A stretch of DNA of 64,000 nucleotides from Salminus brasiliensis (lineage: Eukaryota > Chordata > Actinopteri > Characiformes > Bryconidae), in contig NC_132900.1 in assembly GCF_030463535.1 (NCBI RefSeq), forward strand, positions 24,421,456 through 24,485,455, read 5' to 3'. Positions 35,162 through 47,654 of this stretch are shown piece after piece. Both the position numbers and the translations under genes were made by a program. Numbering within the stretch: the stretch's first letter is position 1; each line of letters opens with the position of its first letter. Below the pieces are notes generated by a model, which ran no database searches, was not told the origin of the DNA, and saw nothing but the letters and a program-made list of their open reading frames with translations.

Positions 35162-35290
35162 CTGTATCATTCCCCGTTCACTCTTCTAAAGTTCCTTGTT
35201 GTGCTCAGCTTCCTGGTTTGCAGAGTAGACTGACGCTGGGAGGTGTATCAAACTCAGCCTGAACTATAAAACACCCTGAACTCAACTTCC
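35162..35290 (-). promoter_or_regulatory. Probable naga 5' untranslated exon and promoter
   Basis: The first coding exon of naga starts two bases after a splice acceptor, so an upstream untranslated exon is required. On the minus strand a good donor, GATACAG followed by GTAAAA, ends at 35162, preceded by about 80 bp of mixed sequence and a TTTATAG-like box near 35268. The exon is inferred only from these signals. Confidence 0.4.
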
Positions 35291-35477
35291 TGATTGTGTT
35301 CATGTAGGTACACAGAGTCTTGTAGGCAGCACATGCTGTTGCCTCTTGTGGGAATGTGTTCTTCTGCAGGCCTTCAGGATCTTAGTAGAATGAAGATGTT
35401 TAAACTGTTTATTTATAAGATAGTGAAGAACTAGCAGCATTGCTGTAGGATTGACTTTCTTCAGTTTTTTTTCTTCC

Positions 35478-35552
35478 TTTTTTTACACATTTATTTATAA
35501 TAAATGTGTAAAAAAATAAATTGTGTATAAATATTAATTTATACACAATTTA
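35478..35552. repeat. Two adjacent perfect AT-rich hairpins
   Basis: Arms 35478-35495 and 35499-35516 form an 18-bp perfect stem with a 3-base loop. Immediately next, arms 35517-35532 and 35537-35552 form a 16-bp perfect stem with a 4-base loop. No bases separate the two structures. Confidence 0.9.
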
Positions 35553-35559
35553 CACAATA

Positions 35560-36600
35560 ATCATTACATTCCAACACTGATTTAAATGGCTTTTCACATG
35601 GGTTTTCTTCTTTTTCTCAACTTCCAGTTCCCACCCATTAGCTACACTAATCAACAAGAGTTCTTTAATAATACAGTTGTGCCCAGTGTTTGTGCTTTAC
35701 AGAAACATCTACAAACGGAAATTCCACCAACCAAGCATCCAAATGGTTCTCTGAGTCTATACAAAACTCTTAATGAACTTTCTTAAGGGTGTTGGGCTCT
35801 CATATAATGTCCTATCACCCGATTTTAGCAGTGCTGGAAGGATGAAGGCTAGCACAGCCTTCCTCAGGGACATGTGTGAGGCCATGCTTGGAGGAGAACG
35901 CCAACTGAAAGATAGCTAACTCTGTTACGTCAGCTAACAGACTCCCGCGCTGCAAGCCAGCTTGCCCCAGCTGACAGATGAAGGAGAGGGAGGACCATCC
36001 TACTCACCCAGAAAAAGCAAAGACAGCTATGGTCTCTGAGACTCTCCGATACAAATGGGGACTGAATCAGCAACCTCTTGATGGCATACCCCTTGTACCC
36101 ACAGTGAATGCCTCTCCCAACACAAGCAGAGGAGTCGTTTTTAGGTTAAGTTAGTTAAGTTAAGTGTTTGGGTTTTTTTTTTTTTTAGTTTTGCGAATAA
36201 TTGTTTTGTAATAATTGTATTGTTCTAATTTTGGCACAGCTGGTTTTCTATTTTACAAAGGGGAAAATTGGTTAGGCTTGGCTTGGAGCCACATCTCGTC
36301 AGCGGCTTCACAATATCCCGCACAGGTATTTTCTTTAAAATAAAAGTTCCAAAACGTTTTTTTTTATTATTATTTTTTGGAAAAATGCCCCAGTGGAATT
36401 GCTTATATTTCCTTAAAGAACCCTTCAATAAATTTATTTTGAGAACCATTTTAAATGAGATTTGTGAGTCTAAGTCCCCTTTAAAGTGTAATAATGCAAA
36501 AAAAAAAAAGTTGGTTCTCATACATCCAAACTATTTTTCCTGGGTACACTGTATAATTCTTAAGTTTAAAGATTCACAAATGTAAATGCGTGCATTTCTA
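35560..36600. other. Intergenic sequence with a possible SINE fragment
   Basis: GGGGACTGAATCAGCAACCTC near 36055 resembles an inverted tRNA-type B box. No gene was found. Confidence 0.3.
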
Positions 36601-36639
36601 AAAAGTAATGGAAGCTTATGTAGCTACACCAATTAAAAC

Positions 36640-36760
36640 TCCATGCCTAAATCATCCAATAAATGTGTTCGGTCATCTCTAATAGACGTGATTATGTGCT
36701 TTCTGACACTGTGTAACTCACTGTTATCTAGAAACATTAACTGCAGTACAGACAAAACCT
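36640..36760 (+). repeat. Interspersed repeat family B, copy 3
   Basis: GTCATCTCTAATAGACGTGATTATGTGCTTTCTGAC and AACTCACTGTTATCTAGAA match copy 1. A (TTTTG)n run follows at about 36872-36905. Confidence 0.6.
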
Positions 36761-37649
36761 CAATGTGGCTGAATTTTGGCTGCAAACTATATGTCACAGG
36801 AAAAGGGAAAAAAGTTACAAAATAGGTTAACCAACAAATGTAGTTGTTGCAGAGGTGATAAAATGTTGTGGGTTTTGTTTTGTTTTGTTTTGTTTGTTTT
36901 GTTTTTGTTAGTTTTTTTTTGCCTAAATAGTGCAAAAGCCGTCCTTATCTAAATTACTCTGTTTCTCATATCGTAGCATTAAATCCCCCTATCTGAAATG
37001 TACATGTGCAGGACTGCACTGTCCAGCAGATGGTGCACTCTTTCTAATAACGGTTCTAAAAACGGAGCAGCCGTGTTTTACAGTGCTGAGGTCACCATTA
37101 GGAGCAACAAGCTCAACACAGCGATGTTTAAGAACTGGGATAATAAAAAGCACAGAAATATCAAGAGTGCAGACCAGCAGTACTGTGCAAAAGATTTAGC
37201 TCCCATATCACATGATTTTAAAGCATGTATCTCAGCAGCAAGTAAAAACTCATTACAACAGGGACACGTGCATGCGTGTGGATGTGTTCAGTTCCATCAC
37301 CAGCTCAGCTGATTTAACATCATTAAGCACTGATATTCTGATTTTACTGTAAATAATGTTAGACTCTCATGAGCAGAGCTTTGGAGATGTTTTAATAAGC
37401 AGATTGACATAAAAACACTATTTCTTGTATTATGCTATTTGTATGTATACTAATGCTAGTGCTTTACTGAGTAAAATAAACACTGATTTTCACAGGGGAT
37501 CAAAACTTTTGCACAGTACTACATACAACTGAAAATAAGGCACATATGCAGACAGGCATCCTACAGACATTACAATTTACTAAGTCATAATAGGTATTTA
37601 AAAGTCACAGTGATCACAACTACAGACATATGCCAGATCAAGATTTTAT

Positions 37650-37850
37650 ATACATTAATCAGACATAACATTAGCACCACCTGCTTAATATTGAGTAGGT
37701 CCCCCTTGTGTCACAGATCTGACTATCTGAGGCATGGATTCTACAAGATCTCAAGGCGTTCTGTGGTGTCTGGTAACAAGACGTTAGCAGCAGATTCTTT
37801 AAGTCCTTAAATCCTTTAAGTGGGACCTCCATGGGTCGCACCTGTGAGCC
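37650..37850 (-). mobile_element. Tc1-derived repeat fragment
   Basis: AATCAGACATAACATTAGCACCACCTGC on the left edge, then TGAGTAGGTCCCCCTTGTG and GACGTTAGCAGCAGATTCTTTAAGTCC, is the reverse complement of the transposase-end repeat seen at 22330-22990. Confidence 0.6.
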
Positions 37851-37989
37851 TTAGGTGCCCACAACCCTGTCTTTTCACCACATTTGGTAATTTCTCACCA
37901 CCAAGACTTGCCTGCTGTTTTAGAGATGTTCTGACCCAGTCGTTTAGCCATCCCAATTTGGCCTATGTCAGAGTGGCCAACAGTCCCAG

Positions 37990-38285
37990 CCTTATGCTTA
38001 TGTAGGGCTCACATAGGTGGAACGTGGGAAAGGTGGGTTCTGAGTGAGTTTGTACATGTGTCATTACAGCCCTCCTTAGCCCAATCTTACATGGGCCCCA
38101 TGTGCAGTTGTACAACTCAGATAGGGCCCAGTTTAAACCCTCCTAATCCCATCTCTAACCTCGGTGGGCATCCATATCTGCGGCCAACATGGTACCTGAG
38201 GACAAAACATTCTGGTTCCTAGTTGGGCTGCCCATACAAGCCTCACATGGACATTAGCTGGGGTGGCAAGAAAAATCTTGCTTAG
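37990..38285. repeat. Degenerate repeat with GGGCCCA/CATGGGC-type units
   Basis: Loose repetition of ACATGGGCCCC, GGGCTGCCCATACA and TCACATGG-like words over about 250 bp. The class is unknown. Confidence 0.35.
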
Positions 38286-38776
38286 ATTAGGAGGGAGAAC
38301 CCTTAAGAAGAACTAAGATCTTTTATCTCTTATCTCATTTAAGTTCCATCAGAAAAGCAAGAAAGCCACTGAGAAAAATGTTGTGATGGTATCACCCTGT
38401 CCAATTGCTGCAGAAACTGGGCTGGGCTGCTTGGAACTAGGATGCGGATATCAGCAGTAGGATTGGGTATTTTATGTTGGGATGATTGTCCTGCAGGTTC
38501 TAAAGCAGCACTATTGATTACAGTTTTACATGTTCAGAATTCAGTACTTTATAGGATGAAAAAAAAATAAAAGTAGGTGCAAACAAGATGACCGAGAGCA
38601 CTTATATATTCTCCAAAACACATCAACAAACCCAAATGTTATTTTGGGTCAGTTCCGCATGATTGTTAGGAGAATGTTCTCCGCTGCTTCTTATTGAGGA
38701 GCAATATAATGCCAGCTGTCATCATTATAATGTTAGTGTTTGTTGAGGGATATCTCCTGGGCTTTCAAAGCTCTGC

Positions 38777-40590
38777 TCATATCTTCAGGTCAGTAGGGGC
38801 TGCCCGCCTGCTGCTGGTGCTGCTGGCAAGTGACGTGCGGCGGCTGGGTGATGTTGGTGGCCGTGGGCTTCGGTGTGAATCTGAGCTGGACTCCTCAATG
38901 GAATCAGGGGTGCTGGGGCGGCTCTTCCTGGAACCCACCCTGAGGGAGGCACGTAGCTCACGGCTGGAAGACATGCAGCGGGCCTTGGATTCACCTACTG
39001 AGTCAGAATCTGATGCAGTACCCTCTGCTACGGGAGCGCAGTTCCAGGGGGCTGTTACTTTCCAGGATCTTTTTGTTGGGCAGTAAGAGGTTTGAGAATG
39101 ATCCCCAGCTTCAGGCTTTTCACATTCCTGGTCGTCTTTGTCGTGTGTTGGCAGGTGTGTGATCTCCTCAAGGTCCTGCTTAGGAGGTGTAATAGATTCT
39201 CCAGCTGGGGAACGTGTGCTCTCACTGCTGGTGTTGTTGGAGTTGCTGTTGTGCTCCATTGGGCTGTGCAGTGCATCCTTTGGTGCATCCAAGTCACTCT
39301 TGGCTGGATGGTCACCTTGCACTGGCAGGAATGCAGAAGACGGGTTGATAAGAGGTGGATAAGAATGTCCATCTTGTGGCCTCTCTATCAGAAGGTTATA
39401 ACTGCTTGGGGCTGAGGGTATAGTGGCCTTGCGGCTGGTGGAAATGCCTATGCAAGTCTGGTGAGCTAAAGAATCCTTCTTGGCCTTGTTGAGACAATAA
39501 CCGTCATCAAGGTCTGAGTGCTTCAGCTGCGGGTACAAGGCCAGGATGCCCTTTTTGAGCTTCTTGTAGCCAAGGTGCATGATCTCCAAGATGTTGAGGA
39601 ACAAGGAGATGGCGGCAATGCACTGCATGAACACCATGAAGACGCTTTTCTCGGTAGGACGGGACACAAAGCAGTCAACGGCGTTCGGACAAGGCTCCCG
39701 CTCGCATTTGAACAAAGGGTCAAGCTGGAAGCCATAGAGAAGGAACTGACCTGTCATGAAGCCTACTTCCACAGCGGAACGGGTCACTATATGGGCTACA
39801 TAGGTGCGCAGAAGTGAGCCTCTCAGTGGGGCCTTGTTCAGCTTGCCTTGGTCAATTTGACGAAGCTCTCGCTCAATTTTCCGACGTACTTCAGCCATTT
39901 CAGCGTCCAAAGCCTCCAGCTCACGTCGAAGCCCTGCTTTCTTTCTCTGACGCTCCTTCTCCAGGGCTCGGAGACGGTACAGAGCATGGCCCATGTACAC
40001 CAGCGAGGGCGATGAGACAAATATGACCTGCAGATGAAGTGTAGTTTAGGTGAGATATAGGTATTTCTACCCGCTGCTGCAGTAGTTCACAAACTTGGAC
40101 TAAGAACTTGGACTAAGAAGGCTCTAAGTATTGAGTTCCACTTCTAATATATTTGACCCAACACCTTAGGGGCTTGCTTTTTATATATAGTGATCATATA
40201 GTACATAAGGTGTCCTAGATCGAGAAAAACTTGTGTTCAGAGATCTGAGCTGTGGAAACAGTTGTTTACTGAGACTTGATTCTAAAAGGGACAAACTTAA
40301 AGGGGCAACTGTGGAATATCCATGACTTCGGACTAGCCTGCACCAACCTGTAGCACCCAGTAGCGGATGAGGGAGATGGGGAAGGCGCGGTCGTAGCAGA
40401 CGTTCCTGCAGCCTGGCTGTTCCGTGTTGCAGATGAAGTCGGCCTGCTCGTCGTTCCACACGTCCTCCGCCGCCACACCCAGCACCAGCATACGAAAGAT
40501 GAAGAGGATGGTCAGCCAAATCTTCCCCACCATGGTGGAGTGGATGTGCACCTCCTCAAGGATGCCACCCAAGAAGTTCCAATCACCCAT
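38777..40590 (-). CDS. gja9: Gap junction alpha-9 (connexin 55.5/59 type)
   Basis: Two coding exons on the minus strand, 40590-40348 (81 codons) and 40027-38777 (416 codons plus stop), 497 residues; human GJA9 has 515. Connexins form hexameric plasma-membrane hemichannels that pair into gap junctions. Four membrane segments lie at about 20-40, 76-97, 155-180 and 208-230. Extracellular loop 1 has Cys54, Cys61, Cys65 ([12 protein letters not shown]); loop 2 has Cys189, Cys194, Cys200 ([12 protein letters not shown]). The cytoplasmic loop (about 98-150) is strongly charged and ends LNKAPLRG, as in GJA9; the C-terminal tail of about 260 residues is Ser-rich and ends APTDLKI, close to the GJA9 end. 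The EEVHIHSTM start and this tail separate it from GJA3 and GJA8. The intron falls after RYWVLQ, a split absent in most connexin genes. Neighbour rhbdl2 supports the call. Confidence 0.93.
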
Positions 40591-40599
40591 GTTCACAGG

Positions 40600-41830
40600 A
40601 TAATTTCTGCAGAAACGATTTGTAATGAAGCTCAATGCATAAAGGTAAAACAGTGGATCTCTCCTGGGTTTTATAAAACTGTCATTTTAATGTAATGTTT
40701 TTAATTGTTTTAGTTCTAGTTGATTTTCTATTTTCTATTCTGTTTTATCATAGAGACTATTTTCTACTAGGAAGAAACTAGGATGTTCTGTTTTCTCAAC
40801 ATTATGTAGTTTTTAATTTAATTTAGTTGAAAACTAATGGTTTTGTATTTATTAAAGTACACAATGAGCATTGTTTGACTGCAAATTAAAATTTTAGTAA
40901 AAGTATTCATTAACAATAGCCCTGGATATTTCTGTTTAGCTGGGACAGTACAGGGAGGTTTAAATGGTAAAGGAGCACAAATAGCCTTGTAAATAAATCT
41001 GCAATAATCTACAAAATTATTAGATCTTAGTTTATTAAAGCAGGCCATATCAAACTGACATCCTCCTCTTCCAAACAGGCAGTTCAGAAGTCTCAGATGG
41101 AGAGTTATTTTGCAAATATCGCAGAAAATGTGCTTATTTTTAATATTATACACAATGGAAATTAGAAAGGAATAGTGGGAGTAAGTAGTAGTACTTCATT
41201 GTTAACTTGCCTACATTGTTAGTTAATGTCAGACTGAATTTTGGCTATTAAATGCAAATATTATTCTTTACACTGTGTGTAGGATATAGAAATGATTGGT
41301 GTATAGCCCCAGATTAATAACAAAAAGTGAACTATCAAAATGTATAATATTAAAATAAATAGTAAAGACATTTCCAGATTTATTTACCATTGTGTTGTGG
41401 CCAACAAACGTTTTTTACTAAAGAAAGATCAAAAAAAAAAGAAAGGGTACATACCTTCAATGACGGAATACAAAATAAAGAATATCAAAACGCTTCATTG
41501 CAGTTTAGAAAGTAATCCCACCCGTGCTACATGGTGAAAACAGTAGAAACTCATGCAGTGTCACTGTGGACTGAATCTGAATTGGGCCAATTTATAGTCC
41601 AGCAAGAGGAATCAATACACTATCCACCCCCTACCCCCCTTCATGACCTGGGAATGGGCGTGGATATTGGTGTTGGCATGACCATGGGAGTTGGAATGGT
41701 TGTGGGTGTGACCTAGGACATGGGTGTGATCAAACATGTGGGTGTGGTCATTAATAGGACTGTGGGTGGGGTCATTTGACCTCTCCAGGTTATGCAGGCC
41801 CGAAGTTGCCACTACCTTGTTAGAACAGTC
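40600..41830. other. Sequence upstream of gja9, no promoter identified
   Basis: AT-rich. A short tandem array at about 41645-41775 repeats GGTGTGG/GGGCGTGG words. No clear upstream exon or TATA box could be assigned to gja9. Confidence 0.35.
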
Positions 41831-41879
41831 TATTAGACATTACTTAACAACTCCACATGATTTAAAACGAGTCTGTGAT

Positions 41880-42050
41880 GAGGAAAGCAGTTAGCACCAT
41901 GCTAACTGGTGGGGTATAAGCTTTTAATACTTGTAAGCTTTAGTAGCCAGTGTAAAACTAAAGAAGCAAACTTCAGACACCAAACATGGCGTAACTAATC
42001 GACTACATTTGATTTTCCACTGGACTGTTCCTTTAAATGTCTGCAAGTGG
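41880..42050. repeat. Interspersed repeat related to family B flank
   Basis: CAGTTAGCACCATGCTAACTGG also occurs near 34125 next to copy 2 of family B, and the segment ends with ACTGTTCCTTTAA, like other MITE ends here. Confidence 0.45.
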
Positions 42051-42429
42051 ACATCCCCTAAACTCTGGTGACCTCTTTCACAGTACTTTGTTGCTGGTGG
42101 GGTAGTTTTTTTGGCAAGGGCACAACCAGGTCACTTTGCATCACTGGTGGGGTCAGCTCAGGGGACAGGGCAGCAAGACTTGCTGACCTCACTGACTGTG
42201 CTGATATACATGTAATATACAGTATAAGCGTAAATAATCACATTTCAGAGACTTGGGCACATGCCTCTCATTAGTACCCACACGTGCTCTTGTGACACTT
42301 TTAACACAGCCCTCCAGCTGCCTGTTTGATTATCAATTAGCGCCTTTAATGGAGCTTTAGAGCTCTAAAGAGAAGCAAGTGTTTTGAAACACACATCAAA
42401 GCACACTAAAGCTATCATTAAAAAGGGTT

Positions 42430-42780
42430 AGTGATTCTAAGACAAAAGTATTGGGACACCTGCTTATTCATAAAATGTTAAACCTTATCCTGCTTTTGTT
42501 ACAGAAACACTCTGTCCAGGGAAGGTCCTCTATTACATTTCAGCTAATTGATGTGGATTTGATTGCATTTAGCAACAAGAGCGGTAGTGAGATCAGAATG
42601 TTGGATGATCACCACCTCACCTCGTCTCTAACTCCCCAGCTCATCAGAAGTATTCAATTGAGCACCATCATTCCAGAGAACAACGTTCCACTGCTCCACA
42701 ACTCAATGCTGGGGAACTTTATGCTGTTCTATTTGCAGTACTTCTCTACAGGTACTAGCCAAGCTGTGTGTCAGTCTGTG
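42430..42780 (+). repeat. MITE family C, copy 1
   Basis: ACAAAAGTATTGGGACACCTG, GCATTTAGCAACAAGAGCGGTAGTGAGATCAGAATG and TCCAGAGAACAACGTTCCACTGCTCCA align with 51822-52240. The left terminal sequence is partly lost. Confidence 0.7.
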
Positions 42781-42889
42781 TCAGCAATGGATTAATATCC
42801 TAACCTACCAGTGACCCTTCATGTGTCTAAACTATTTTTTGCCAGACATGTAGCCCTCCACCAGATATGTAATTTTAAAAACATGTTAG

Positions 42890-43080
42890 TTTCAGACTCA
42901 TAGTTTCATGGATACTTTTCAGGAATCAGGTGATGTATTCATAACCATTTGGAGTAATCACTTTCTGTTTAAGACATCTGGTTCCATTCACCACCACAGT
43001 GAACAATTCTGATTCAATTTCCTCTAAAACAAAAAAGCCTTTTTTTTTTTTTACAAAATAGGGGGAGTTCCCATTTAAGA
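42890..43080 (+). repeat. MITE family A fragment
   Basis: CTGGTTCCATTCACCACCACAGTGAA matches the distal part of family A. A poly-T run follows. Confidence 0.5.
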
Positions 43081-43089
43081 TATCTAGTT

Positions 43090-43440
43090 CAATTGTGGGT
43101 GCCCCCTCGTCCAGTGTTTCTCCTGATCAAGGGTATAAATAGGATGTTTGTCCCCTTTTGCTGCAGTAACAGCTTCTATTCTTCTGAGAAGGCTTTACAC
43201 TAGATGTTAGAGCATGAGGAGGATTGGAATGAATTTAGCCCTGAGAGCGAGAGCATCAGTGAGATCAGGTACTGATGTTTGATGATTCATTCTGCCACTT
43301 CAACTCACCCTAAAGGTACAGGATGGAGCTCCATCACTCTAAAGAACTGCACAACCTAGTCATGGGCATTGGCTATGGTATGGAATGGAATGGTGATCTT
43401 AGGCTCATGTGTTCACGGCTGCGTCCAAAGCGTCCTGTTT
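43090..43440 (+). repeat. MITE family C related segment
   Basis: CTGCAGTAACAGCTTCTATTCTTCTGAGAAGGC followed by GAGCATCAGTGAGATCAGGTACTGATGTT belongs to the same type of repeat as family C, possibly its other half. Confidence 0.45.
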
Positions 43441-43879
43441 TACTGGTTGGTGCTTTTTTTGTGGAGATTACACAAGCATCCACCAGCACCCATACCAAAA
43501 AGTCTCTTTGTTTTACTTGTTAATATCTCTGTAATTAATTTCTAAATGCCACGCTTCATACTGACACTGACGCATATCTTTCTTTCTTTTTTTTTTTTAA
43601 ACAATCAATCGGTCGTGTCCGATTTCATACCCTGCTGGTTTCACCCCGATGTAATTAAGCCACCTCTGTCAGTTGTAGCCATGTTTATTCCATTTACAAG
43701 AAATCAATGCTCAGGCCTGTTGCTCTTACTAACTGCGGCTGGTTGCTCTGGCTAGTTCTCTGGGTTCGTGTCAGGCAAAACCGTATTAAATACATGCCTC
43801 GATTACACAATCCACTGTTATTCAATGAGTGATTAAATGACCTTACAGCTGTCTGAGTTGCAGAAAATATGCAGTGTTT

Positions 43880-44290
43880 AAGAGAAACTTGTCGAGTCAG
43901 AATTGTTCACAGTTGAACCCTCTAAAAGCTCCCGCCATAGAAATGGTTATGTATACACCGCCTGATGCCTGAGAAGATGTTGGGTCTCGAAAGTGTTTCG
44001 AAAATTGCATAGAATCATCATGGTGGATGGATACATGCAGGCTGTTGTGCATGTAAAATAGTTCACCCCAAAAAAACATATTGTTCAGATTTGCTATTTG
44101 CTGCTATTTTACCATCATCAACATTCCATGTAAACTCTGAAGACCTGTTTTGGTGTACTGGTGGGTTTGTATTGTTAAGAAATCTATATATTTGTAATTG
44201 TGTTGTAGACATAACGGCTGACACCTGGTTCCAATTGGCGCCACTGTGAAGAAATCTGGTTTGGCAGTTTCACACCAATCCTCCAATGTT
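43880..44290 (+). repeat. MITE family A, near-complete copy
   Basis: Contains GGTTATGTATACACCGCCTGATGCCTGAG, GGGTCTCGAAAGTG, ATGGTGGATGGAT, ACCATCATCAACATTCCATGTAA and CTGGTTCCAATTGGCGCCACTG in family order, and ends TTTCACACCAAT. Confidence 0.65.
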
Positions 44291-44299
44291 GAAAATTGT

Positions 44300-45600
44300 A
44301 AAAATCTATGAAGTTCAATGAAGAATCAATGAAGAGTCACAGTGATGAAGCATTCAGCAGCTTTTAGTCAGTTGGGTGACACTACAGGTCATAAAGTGAC
44401 TGGTCGTTCCAAACAGAACATGGCGATAACCAGACAATCTATCCCTAAATAGCCTCATGATCACATGAGGTGTGGGTGCTGCTGGATGCTTAAAACAATA
44501 GCTTTCCCCTCCTTACCCCAAAGGTAGCCAATCAGACAAGACATGTTTGGTGTTTTTTTGTTTTTTAGATCTGCATAGGCTATCAAGTTAGGGTAGCTTG
44601 TGTACACCAACGAAACCATGCAGAGGTGTTCAAGTGTAATCTCTAATAGACTAGATCTCTATACATGGACTATAGTATTTCTACTATATACGCAGCACCG
44701 TATCAACACAGATACATGCTGTAGGCTGGGCACAAACACTCCACCATATCAGATTTCTCATGTTACCTAACAGCTGTACAAATGGCTCACAGCATAAATT
44801 ATTCCAAGCATCAACACAGATGTTTAAATAAAGTCTGGATTGATTTGTCTGGGCCAAAGACAACAGAACGTCCCGCCCGGCTGACTGGCTGCAGCACTGG
44901 TTACCATGAGGTCACAATCAATGACTTTACTGTGTGTGTGTGTGTGTTTTTATTTTTGTACAGCTGTGGTCTAATTAGGACTGGGAAAGGGAACAGCGTC
45001 AGAGCAGGACACACTCATACACACTGCTTATACACATGCTCTAATACATACTGACATTGATGCACATCAGGGACGTAGCTAGCCCTTTTTTCATTCAGAA
45101 AAATCGGAACAATATTGATAACTGATTATTAGAATTGGTGTGTCTGATCTAAATTATTCTAATTATTCTATTATGTTACACTCACCCCAAGTCTCATGCC
45201 TTAAATTTCTCTCATTCTCATCTGGTCACCCTAGCCCAAATGGCAATCCCTGAGCTGTCTTCTGGACAGAGGCGAAAGACAAAGAGAATGGAAGGACATT
45301 TGTGGAGCTTGTGGAGCCGCCAGTGAATTCTGCGGTACTTCAGAGTCAGAAGAGCTAAAAAAAAAATAGTTGTTTCCTTGTCCAGATAGAATGATCTCTG
45401 AACTGGAAAACATTTTTTGTAATGTGAACCCAGAGTTGCTTAATGGAATCCAGGCCTGCAGTCCAATCTCAGACCTCTTCTTGTCTAAACCTCATTTGTC
45501 AGCACTGGCATGGAATTATCACATTGAACTTAAGTCTGAAGTATTCTGAAAATATTCAGAAGTGCAAAAGTGAGGTTTGTACTGTGCAAGACAAGTTTTC
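44300..45600. other. Intergenic sequence, short repeats only
   Basis: A family-B-like scrap near 44625-44660 (AATCTCTAATAGAC) and a (TG)n run at 44932-44948. No gene. Confidence 0.35.
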
Positions 45601-45631
45601 TGTGTATAATGTACACAGATCTTGTATCTAC

Positions 45632-45935
45632 ACTCATTGTCCACTTTATCAGCTCCCCTTATTATACAGGTGAACTTTGTACTTACAGACTGTAGTTCAT
45701 CTGTTACTCTGTATACTTTATTCTCCTCCTTTCACCTGTTCTTCAATGATCAGGACCCTCACAGGACCAGGACTCAGAGCAGCTATTATGTGGGTGGTGA
45801 ATTATTCTCAGCACTACAGTGACACTCATGGTGGTGGTGTGTTAGTGTGTTGCATCTGTATATCAGACACAGCAGAGCTGCAGATGTTTTTAAGCATCTC
45901 AGTGTCACTACTGGACTGAAAACAGCAGTCCAACA
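45632..45935 (-). repeat. Fold-back repeat family, copy 3
   Basis: CATTGTCCACTTTATCAGC starts it; GACCCTCACAGGACCA and TTATGTGGGTGGTGAATTATTCTCAGCAC follow, then CAGTGTCACTACTGGACTGA, all shared with 25495-25720 or its inverse. Confidence 0.65.
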
Positions 45936-46639
45936 AACATGTTACTTCTCTCACCGGTCAATGGTTTTGACTTTGACTGCTTGGTGGGTGTATAGTAAAG
46001 GTTTAGACAATAACAAACACTTTTCATTACCTTGGAAATGTATTTTAACAAACAAAAAAATAAAACAATTAAAGCAATGACACAACTCCAACACTTATTT
46101 GTAGGGAATAATTTTACACAGTGATTTGATGGAAGAGAAAGTCTGACGCAGGATAATGGTTGGAGCACATGATGATCAGTGATTTGACACAATTTCATAT
46201 CAATCTCATATCGACTGTTTATGCAACACCACACCCTGCAGGCTACAAAGCCGGATAAAAGGGGAAAAGGGAGAACGCCACAGATTCATTCCTAAACCTG
46301 ATAACCACTGCCCTCTGCTGTTCAAAGGGGCTTGATGGGTTTTTTTATGAACCACAAATTTCACTTTTAAACAAACTTTTCTTTATATCTCACCACAAAA
46401 AACACACTATACCTTTAAGACCCACATAGAAATTGCAGTTCGGACTGAAATAAATAACAGCAGATAACAGCAGTAGAGTTCAGGATGAAATGCTCAGAGT
46501 CGCTCCATTCAAATGTGGGAATCCTTGGGAAGCTGTAAAGATCTTTTTGCTTCCAGACAGCCAGGAACAAAACTACATTGTTTTCTCAACATCTTCCCCT
46601 CTAATAACTCTCCTATAGACTGTCTCCAGAATCACAACT

Positions 46640-46930
46640 CTAATAGGTGAGGTTAAACTGCAGTAGATTTAATTGGTGGGGCTAAAATGCTTTTAAACTA
46701 ACTGATGGGGCTGTAAGGCGAACCATGGGGAAACTGCTATAATTTAAATGGGCAGGTCCTATGTAAATGTCTTTATGGTTGTGACATCACAGAATTAAAA
46801 ACAGGCAGTTAATAGTTGAATGGCTGGGGCCCAACTACTGCAGACTGAGTGCGTGTGGCTCAACTTGTGTAGGCTGAATGAGCGAGGCTAAACTGTTCCT
46901 GCCTGAATGAATGGGTGGGTCCTATGTAAA
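46640..46930. repeat. Minisatellite of 28-30 bp units, locus 1
   Basis: Scattered units of the form AACTGCTGTAGGCTGAATG then GGTGGGGCT. The same unit forms an array at 54895-55010. Confidence 0.6.
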
Positions 46931-47654
46931 TATGTTTATATTTATATGAAACTGCAACCATAATATTTTTTTAGGATTAGGTTTGATACATATACTGTAA
47001 CATATTTCTACCAAAATATGTTAAATTCATGTTCACACACAAAAAAAAAAGAGTGCTAAATAAAAAAGCAGGGTACAGAAAAGTGCAGAATCAGTGCTAA
47101 ACCTCTGACATTTCTAGCAGATAAAGCTTAAAGCCCTGAGACAGGATGGCACTTTTGGAGAAGAGCTCATGTAGGACACATAATTCTGAGAAACACTTAA
47201 AAACCCTTCGCCAAGTACAGAAGTGGAGATAGCATAGATGTATAAAAATACATGGCACCATGAAAGAGATACACTGTGCAAAAGTCTTAGGCAGAATAAA
47301 CTTAAACAAACAAATGTAAAGGGCAGTAAGGGTGTTTACCTGCACAACTTACACACACAGTCATAATGGATTGTTTTTAGAAACAGCTTAATGGCCAGCT
47401 AAGACTTTGGCACAGTCAGTTCAACAATACAACAAAGAATATAAAAAACCCGCTAGGCAACAAACTGTATTTTGCCAAAACTGTAACAACATCTTCTGTT
47501 GAGGTATATTGACCAATAAAACACCCAAGATTGTCAGAAAATTCACTTCACCTTAAAGGGCTTCAGCATAAAAAAAAAAGGGCCATAAAGGAATAATTTG
47601 GCAAAAAAATGAATTTACACACCCCTCACCTCAAAGAATCTATAAAACAGTTAA

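Noticed and set aside
36225-36585. Overlapping plus and minus frames of about 100 codons
   Set aside because: Low-complexity AT-rich sequence with poly-A/T runs; no homology recognised.
38694-39415. Plus-strand frames of 130 and 107 codons
   Set aside because: They are antisense shadows of the gja9 coding exon.
38777-40590. Alternative call: gja3 or gja8 lens connexins
   Set aside because: EEVHIHSTM, the charged loop ending LNKAPLRG and the PTDLKI end match GJA9, and the neighbouring genes agree.
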